Source of the DNA: Pseudomonas syringae | GTDB lineage: Bacteria > Pseudomonadota > Gammaproteobacteria > Pseudomonadales > Pseudomonadaceae | Assembly: GCF_023278085.1 (NCBI RefSeq) | Contig: NZ_CP066265.1 | Span: 3,862,001-3,926,000, forward strand | DNA length: 64,000 nt | Direction: 5' to 3' | Shown: piece by piece, positions 59,567 to 64,000 of the stretch | Position numbering within the stretch: position 1 is the first letter of the stretch | Layout of the letters: every line of letters begins with the position of its first letter | Notes under the pieces: generated by a model | Seen by the model: only the letters and a program-made list of their open reading frames with translations | Told to the model about the DNA's origin: nothing | Databases searched by the model: none | Position numbers and translations under genes: made by a program

Positions 59567-60052
59567 TCAGTCTCGCACGAGCTTCAGCATTCCGCCGTCA
59601 TACCAGGAAAGAGCTAGCGACCCATCCTGTGCTAGAAAAAATACCGGGCTTTCTTTATCGAGAGGCCCCCAGCTTCCAGATGTGCACTCAACGCCATAAG
59701 GTACGGCTTTTTCGATGCCAAGCTTATGAAGTTGTGGCTCCAGTTCAGCTCCACTGATCGTCGGAAGCTTGTGAAAAACAGGCCCTTTGCACACATCTTC
59801 CGTTGAGCCTGCTGACGCTTTCCATGCCAGCTGGTCGTTATTGAAACTGAGACGTCGCCCCATAAAACTCGGATCATTATCCTCCAGTGCTTGCACGCCC
59901 GAGTCTGATACCGCTACGCCTGCAACATGCCAACTGCCGTACAGCGCGTTATCTCCAGGCTGATCGTGTTTTGGAACATCCATATTCACTGCGCATCCTG
60001 TCAGCGACAACATGATCAGGAAGGATGAACTGAAGGAGAATCGAGATTTCAT
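59567..60052 (-). CDS. Small lipoprotein of unknown function
   Basis: 161 residues from ATG 60052, which has AAGGA at a good distance; the much longer upstream frame is not used because this start gives a proper lipoprotein signal (FSFSSSFLIMLSLTGC, lipobox LTGC). The mature part (YGSWHVAGVAVSDSG, then GRRLSFNNDQLAWKAS, and a C-terminal WGPLDKESPVFFLAQDG) looks like a small beta fold with three Cys after the lipidated one... of which two could pair. It is convergent with the DUF1906 gene, so an inhibitor/immunity role towards that enzyme is possible but not shown. Confidence 0.75.
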   Translation of the reverse strand: MKSRFSFSSSFLIMLSLTGCAVNMDVPKHDQPGDNALYGSWHVAGVAVSDSGVQALEDNDPSFMGRRLSFNNDQLAWKASAGSTEDVCKGPVFHKLPTISGAELEPQLHKLGIEKAVPYGVECTSGSWGPLDKESPVFFLAQDGSLALSWYDGGMLKLVRD

Positions 60053-60287
60053 GAACGGGTTCCTTGGTTTTGGCGGATACGATATCGAATCCTTTTGCTG
60101 AGATGCCCCTGCCCCGACGTTGGGGTTGAGGTGCATCTGAGCCACTTCTCCTTGACGATTTTCCTCGAACTTCAGGTCGGTTTCAAATGAGGTGCTTTGC
60201 GGATTGCTTAATGTACCGGCCTGCTCACCTTTGGTAGGTTTAGAGAGAGCCTGCTGATACACGCCCCACGAATCCCGGAGTTGTGCG

Positions 60288-61277
60288 ATGAATCCAAATA
60301 CCGTGCCTACGCCTGCCCGCGGCGCCATTCGTTGGGAGGCCCATACCTGCCTGCCGCTGCTGCCCAATCAGGACATGTCTGCGCTGCTGCGCTACCGCGA
60401 CAACGGCTTTCACCACGTCTCGGTCAATGTCGGCATGGACATGACCCCTGTTGGCGATGTAATGCAGGTCATCGCAGGCTTTCGCCAGTGGCTGATCAAG
60501 CATCCAGAACACTTCATGCTGGCCGGTACCCTTGCCGATCTGCAACGCGCCCGCGAGCAGGGCAAGCTGGCGGTGTCTTTCGACCTGGAAGGCTCCAACA
60601 TGCTGCTGCAAGACCCGGCAATGGTCCGCTTGTATGCCGACCTCGGCGTACGCCAGATGCTTCTGGCGTACAACCGCGATAACAGCTGCGCGGGCGGTTG
60701 CCACGGCAGCGGTATGGGATTGACCGCGCTGGGGCGGGAGTTCGTGGGAGCCATCAATTCGGCGGGTATCGTGATGGACTGCTCACATGCCAGCAAGCGC
60801 GCGAGTATGGAAATAATCGAGCTGTCACAGCGACCGGTTGTCTTTTCACACACTAATATCAAGGCAGTGTATGACCATCCACGCACGGTAGATGACGAGC
60901 AGATCATGGCCTGTGTTGAATCGGGCGGAGTGATCGGGCTGACCGGGCTGGGGATTTTTCTGGGCGATCCGCAGGCATCGGTCGAAGCCTTCGTGCGCCA
61001 AATCGATTATCTGGCCGAACGAGCGGGAACGGCACATATCGGCCTGGGCCTGGACATCGAACTGCACCTCGACGATAAGGATTTGGCCGAGGGCGTGAAT
61101 GAAAACGATTGGTGGCCAAAAGAATTCTATGGCGGCATCAACGGGCATCGTCAACTGCAGCCGGAAGCGCTGGGTCAGGTCGCAGAAGCATTGCTGCGGC
61201 TTGGCTATGACGCCGCGCAGATCGACGGCATTTTTGGCGGCAACTTTATGCGGGTCGCTCAGGCGACTTGGCCATAA
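60288..61277 (+). CDS. Membrane dipeptidase-like (M19) amidohydrolase with altered metal site
   Basis: 329 residues. M19/renal dipeptidase fold: FDLEGSN with the bridging Glu, MDCSHAS and VVFSHTNIKAVYDHPR with the zinc His residues, and the late HIGLGLDIE. At the N-terminus the usual His-x-Asp pair is His-Thr-Cys (EAHTCLP), so one zinc ligand is changed. No signal peptide is seen. It may be a D-/L-dipeptidase of a cytoplasmic branch, or an enzyme with another substrate. Confidence 0.88.
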   Translation: MNPNTVPTPARGAIRWEAHTCLPLLPNQDMSALLRYRDNGFHHVSVNVGMDMTPVGDVMQVIAGFRQWLIKHPEHFMLAGTLADLQRAREQGKLAVSFDLEGSNMLLQDPAMVRLYADLGVRQMLLAYNRDNSCAGGCHGSGMGLTALGREFVGAINSAGIVMDCSHASKRASMEIIELSQRPVVFSHTNIKAVYDHPRTVDDEQIMACVESGGVIGLTGLGIFLGDPQASVEAFVRQIDYLAERAGTAHIGLGLDIELHLDDKDLAEGVNENDWWPKEFYGGINGHRQLQPEALGQVAEALLRLGYDAAQIDGIFGGNFMRVAQATWP

Positions 61278-61478
61278 GCGTCCAGTGATCACACTTGGCG
61301 AACGGTGCTGTCGGTGTGCCGTGGACAAACGTCTTCTATCAGGTAGAAGCGGTCACTCACGATCCCGATGAATAATCATCCAAAAATGGAATGCATTTCG
61401 GTCTGGCGTTGTGAACGCACCTAACGACGATCTACAGCGTCCGGCTTATTAGTAAATCCGGCTGATCGTAATCGCACC
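61278..61478. other. Gap without features
   Basis: About 200 bases between the dipeptidase-like gene and a convergent membrane-protein gene. No coding frame or strong hairpin was seen. Confidence 0.5.
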
Positions 61479-61886
61479 TCATCGCAGGATCGCCCACGCG
61501 ATGTAGAGGGCGGGCTGGCAAATTAGAATGACTGTCGCGAGCAATGTGCCATAAGCAAGCCTGGTTCCCGTCGAATGTCCCCCCAAAGGCAAGACCACTG
61601 CCAAACAACTCAACCGGATGGTGAACACTAATAGCAGCACCAACTGAGCGCACACATAGAGGCTGACAGCTGGAGTCATTGGAAAAAAATGCTCGACCGG
61701 AAAAAGTAAAATTCCGAAGAGTGAACCGAATAGCATCGCGTGCCGGAAGCTCCTAGACGCCTCGGCAAAGCTTAATTCGAATCGCACACCGGTTTTGGTG
61801 CTCATCAACCAGGCATAGAGCAAGGTAAAGCCAAGTGGAAGCGCGTAAACAACCAAGACTGCGCACAGCAGGTATGCTCCTATCAT
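61479..61886 (-). CDS. Small integral membrane protein, unknown
   Basis: 135 residues with about four hydrophobic helices (GAYLLCAVLVVYALPLGFTL; RHAMLFGSLFGILLFPVEHF; VSLYVCAQLVLLLVFTIRL; ATVILICQPALYIAWAIL). No family recognised. It has an AGGGAGAG ribosome site before its ATG. Stand-alone gene in the accessory tail of the window. Confidence 0.7.
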   Translation of the reverse strand: MIGAYLLCAVLVVYALPLGFTLLYAWLMSTKTGVRFELSFAEASRSFRHAMLFGSLFGILLFPVEHFFPMTPAVSLYVCAQLVLLLVFTIRLSCLAVVLPLGGHSTGTRLAYGTLLATVILICQPALYIAWAILR

Positions 61887-61929
61887 AACGCTCTCCCTGA
61901 AAGGCCATTCAATTCATGCTTGCATTAGC

Positions 61930-62184
61930 TCATGGACGACGATGCAAATCCCACTTCGTTGGGTAATCCCGTATATCAATCACGACCTCTAGCTCCTGAC
62001 AGATCAGCCCTTCACCGCCAGCATGGAACCTGTCGCTGGGCGATGAGTCGACTGTCGCATCCCAGAATTTAGCTGATAGCGACCGTGCTTGGGGGGATTC
62101 CGGGATAAACGCCACCAATGCAATTCGAGCCTTCCCTCGTGATTTTTCTATCGTGCGGCAGTAAGCATATGTCGCAGAGGTCAA
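61930..62184 (-). CDS. Uncertain ORF, possible gene remnant
   Basis: 84 codons open from a TTG; there is no in-frame ATG. The composition (ARIALVAFIPESPQARSLSA; LEVVIDIRDYPTKWDLHRRP) is protein-like, with a stop just upstream, so it may be the 3' remnant of a longer gene. No family recognised. Confidence 0.3.
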   Translation of the reverse strand: MTSATYAYCRTIEKSRGKARIALVAFIPESPQARSLSAKFWDATVDSSPSDRFHAGGEGLICQELEVVIDIRDYPTKWDLHRRP

Positions 62185-62473
62185 CTCTGAAATTTACTAT
62201 GGCGGCCTCTGGCAAGTGACTGCTTTGGGTCAACAGCAGCGGCTATCAAACAGTTGAGGTTCGAGAGAGATATAGACGGCAGGCGCCGATGCACTGAACG
62301 ACTAACCAGCGCCTTTTGTACGGGATGATCATGGCGGCTGATGATGCGCGCTATCTGGAAATTAGCCCCTTTCCAAAAGGCGAGACCGCTTAGGGCCGCG
62401 TGAAGGCGGGTGAGACGCACTCAGGCGGTGAGACTGCTACGCTCACCCGATGGATGATGTGTTCTGAACATGG
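62185..62473. other. Gap of about 290 bases
   Basis: No convincing gene. A minus-strand frame (62181-62420) reads through, but with no good start or family pattern. Confidence 0.4.
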
Positions 62474-62843
62474 ATGAGTGGAATGGCGCACCAACGTTTC
62501 TTTTATCACCCTGCCAGCCTGTGGCTGGTCATTCTAATAACTCTCTTGCCTGCCAGTCTGATAACGTGGACTTTGTTCTGGAGAGAACCAAACATCCTTA
62601 GCGGTACGACAGCGTCTTCGGCGATTCTTTTTCTGGCCCAAGGGACAACCTGGGCGTCATTCATGAAACTTCGGCACCATAAAATAGACGCGTACAACCG
62701 CAGCTTCTGGCTAAAGGCACTTGCGGGTTCTGGAATTTTTCATATCACCCTGTTTTTTTTTGGCAGCACTTGCCTCTTCTACCTTTTCGCCCTTGGCCAT
62801 GTTTGTCCTGGCAGGGCCTATCCTGGCCTCCTGCTACATGTAG
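62474..62843 (+). pseudogene. Small membrane protein gene with apparent frameshift
   Basis: The frame starts at ATG 62474 (or 62483) and encodes three hydrophobic helices (LWLVILITLLPASLITWTLF; ASSAILFLAQGTTWASFMKL; GIFHITLFFFGSTCLFYLFA). At the GG of 62795-62796 the downstream reading in the current frame loses its membrane character and runs to 62911. Removing one base there continues as AMFVLAGPILASCYM and stops at 62841-62843, a natural end for a fourth helix. So an insertion of one G, or a sequencing error, is likely. Family unknown. Confidence 0.5.
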
Positions 62844-62846
62844 ATC

Positions 62847-63326
62847 TTGGTACGCCATTCTGCACGATGGCAACCCGTGGCCTCGGTGCCGCCACCGTGG
62901 AGCCTTCATAGATGGCGTTCCTTGCCTAAGCGCGCGATCGCGTCACTGACCAACGAAACACTGCCATTACCTCAACCTGACGATCGTCAAACTCTGCCAA
63001 CCCTCATCACCGCGGCCGTAATTGCGTTGATTGCCACAGCTTTAGTGAGCCACGGTTTGGCGACTAACGATCTGGTCCTTGTGAGTAAGCGAGGCGCCTT
63101 CCATGTAAGTGGGTACGACTCTATTCCATGGGCAGGTCTTTACATTGCCCTTGTACTAATCTGCATATCTTGCATCGCGGGTCATTTGGATAAACGCCCA
63201 AATGCTCATATCTACCGCCGCTTTCGGCACTTAATGGTATGGGTTGTGGGTTTCCTGTTCACCTTGGGGGTATGTGTCGCCTTTTGGCATCTCTTTGCGC
63301 TATTGGCATCCCCCAGAACGCATTGA
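62847..63326 (+). CDS. Small membrane protein, start uncertain
   Basis: The frame is open from a TTG at 62847; the coding character begins near 62922 (TTG) or the GTG before it. Three hydrophobic helices (LPTLITAAVIALIATALVSH; WAGLYIALVLICISCIAGHL; LMVWVVGFLFTLGVCVAFWH). An ATG at 62912 with GGAG before it reads only MAFLA and then stops, so a second frameshift may have hit this gene as well. It follows the frameshifted gene and may be its partner. Family unknown. Confidence 0.5.
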   Translation: MVRHSARWQPVASVPPPWSLHRWRSLPKRAIASLTNETLPLPQPDDRQTLPTLITAAVIALIATALVSHGLATNDLVLVSKRGAFHVSGYDSIPWAGLYIALVLICISCIAGHLDKRPNAHIYRRFRHLMVWVVGFLFTLGVCVAFWHLFALLASPRTH

Positions 63327-63491
63327 CTCGTGATGATTTAGGTTTGAGGGACTGGTTAGCGAATCGGCTTTAGACCGTCACATGATATTGATCAAGCACT
63401 AAGCATGGCATTTGGCTCAGTCAATGCCCCGTACCATGCCGCCTAAATACAGCGCCTGGCGATGCACAAAGCTGCCAGAATTTGCCAGACC

Positions 63492-63523
63492 CAAAAAGCC
63501 AAAAGCCCGCAATTACGCGGGCT
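63492..63523 (-). terminator. Terminator-like hairpin (probable former guaA terminator)
   Basis: The stem AGCCCGC-AATTAC-GCGGGCT (63504-63523, with TA/AT ends in the loop) has A-runs on its left side, which become T-runs after the stem on the minus strand. It lies 48 bases beyond the guaA-like stop at 63571-63573 and would end a gene coming from the right. Confidence 0.7.
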
Positions 63524-63570
63524 GCAGGGCATTTCTTGCTAGTGGGTGCCGGACAATGCCGGCCACCCCA

Positions 63571-63585
63571 TCATTCCCACTCGAA
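63571..63585 (-). other. guaA 3'-end-like sequence, candidate attachment site
   Basis: On the minus strand this reads TTCGAGTGGGAATGA, that is Glu-Trp-Glu-stop, the conserved end of GMP synthase (ATIEWE). Nothing upstream of it (63586-64000) codes for the rest of guaA. A short duplicated gene end next to AT-rich DNA is what integration of an island at a gene's 3' end leaves behind, and guaA is a known integration site. Confidence 0.5.
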
Positions 63586-64000
63586 CATAAACAACAATAA
63601 AAATCACTTATAAATCATATACTTATATTATTATTTTCAGCTGATGCCACGAATAATGCCATTAACGAAAAGCTGTTTTCGCACGTACTGTATTACTTAT
63701 GCGGCGAGTAACGGCCAAGAGCCCTATGCGGGCTGCGCCACGCGCTCGAACGCCTGCCAACGGCGGCATCGAGAAGCCTTGCTGCCGTGGAACTGCTCAC
63801 CCGCATCGTCTAGCTGAGCGCGCCCTTCATTTAAGGTAGGGGGGGTTATGGAGCGCTTACGAATCACTTCTTGGCTATAGAACACCTTCCTTCTAAGCTA
63901 CTATGACCTAGGCTTTCAGCTCTCCACACCACACAACATACAAAACCTTCTTCACACCCTGTTTCATCAATAAATACAAAGAGCCATTTCATAGACCCAC
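63586..64000. other. AT-rich non-coding end of the window
   Basis: About 415 bases without a convincing gene. The first 70 bases are strongly AT-rich (AATAAAAATCACTTATAAAT and on), unlike the core. No integrase or RNA gene was seen before the window ends. Confidence 0.5.

Noticed and set aside
62181..62420. 79-codon minus-strand ORF
   Set aside because: No good start and no known pattern; it may be a decayed remnant but cannot be supported as a gene.
63412..63600. 62-codon ORF near the right end
   Set aside because: It runs through the terminator hairpin and the guaA-like end, has no ribosome site and no protein-like pattern.

Overview
The window reads as chromosomal DNA of a plant-associated Pseudomonas, most likely the P. 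syringae group. The reasons are the high-GC core genes in typical Pseudomonas order (xerD-dsbC-hom-thrC; rpsP-rimM-trmD-rplS beside ffh and ypjD-corB; purL-mltF-tadA), the REP-type hairpins between genes, and a large HrpK-like protein. No rRNA, tRNA, CRISPR array or insertion sequence was seen. Species is inferred from gene content only.

Layout. 1-5.3 kb: a RocA/RocR/RocS-like signalling set (tail of a LuxR-type regulator, a REC-EAL phosphodiesterase and a BvgS-type hybrid kinase). 5.3-13.8 kb, minus strand: threonine synthesis (thrC, hom), dsbC, xerD, the rpsP-rimM-trmD-rplS ribosomal/tRNA-modification operon and ffh. 14-17.6 kb, plus strand: ypjD, corB and an MFS transporter. 17.6-30.4 kb: purT, a VUT-family membrane protein, small metabolic genes (DUF1289, gamma-carbonic anhydrase-like, two Nudix enzymes), an L,D-transpeptidase, a NIF3/YqfO-like protein, purL, mltF, tadA and a multicopper oxidase. 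30.5-32 kb: a TetR regulator divergent from a glutathione S-transferase, with two operator-like sites between them.

32.3-58.5 kb is the accessory core of the window. A 1257-residue cysteine-free protein with HrpK-like features (plus strand) faces a minus-strand run of 18 tightly packed genes, several overlapping, that encode an extracellular contractile injection system (eCIS; PVC/Afp-like). In transcription order these are: DUF4255 cap protein, an unrecognised protein, sheath, two tube proteins, DUF5908 small protein, LysM tube-initiator, VgrG-like spike, PAAR tip, gp25-like wedge, two large baseplate proteins, tape-measure protein, three unrecognised proteins, AAA+ ATPase and a DUF4157-containing candidate cargo with an AT-rich C-terminal domain. 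The likely sense of the locus is a free contractile nanomachine that loads a toxin encoded at the end of its own operon. The three unrecognised genes stand where other systems carry tail-fibre or accessory genes.

58.8-64 kb: a DUF1906 glycoside-hydrolase-like gene divergent from the eCIS operon, a lipoprotein, an M19-type dipeptidase-like protein with an altered metal site, small membrane proteins (one apparently frameshifted), and then a terminator followed by a short copy of a guaA 3' end and AT-rich DNA without genes. In other Pseudomonas guaA lies next to the multicopper oxidase/tadA genes, so about 33 kb appears to have been inserted at this place, and a further island may start at the guaA-like end and run out of the window.
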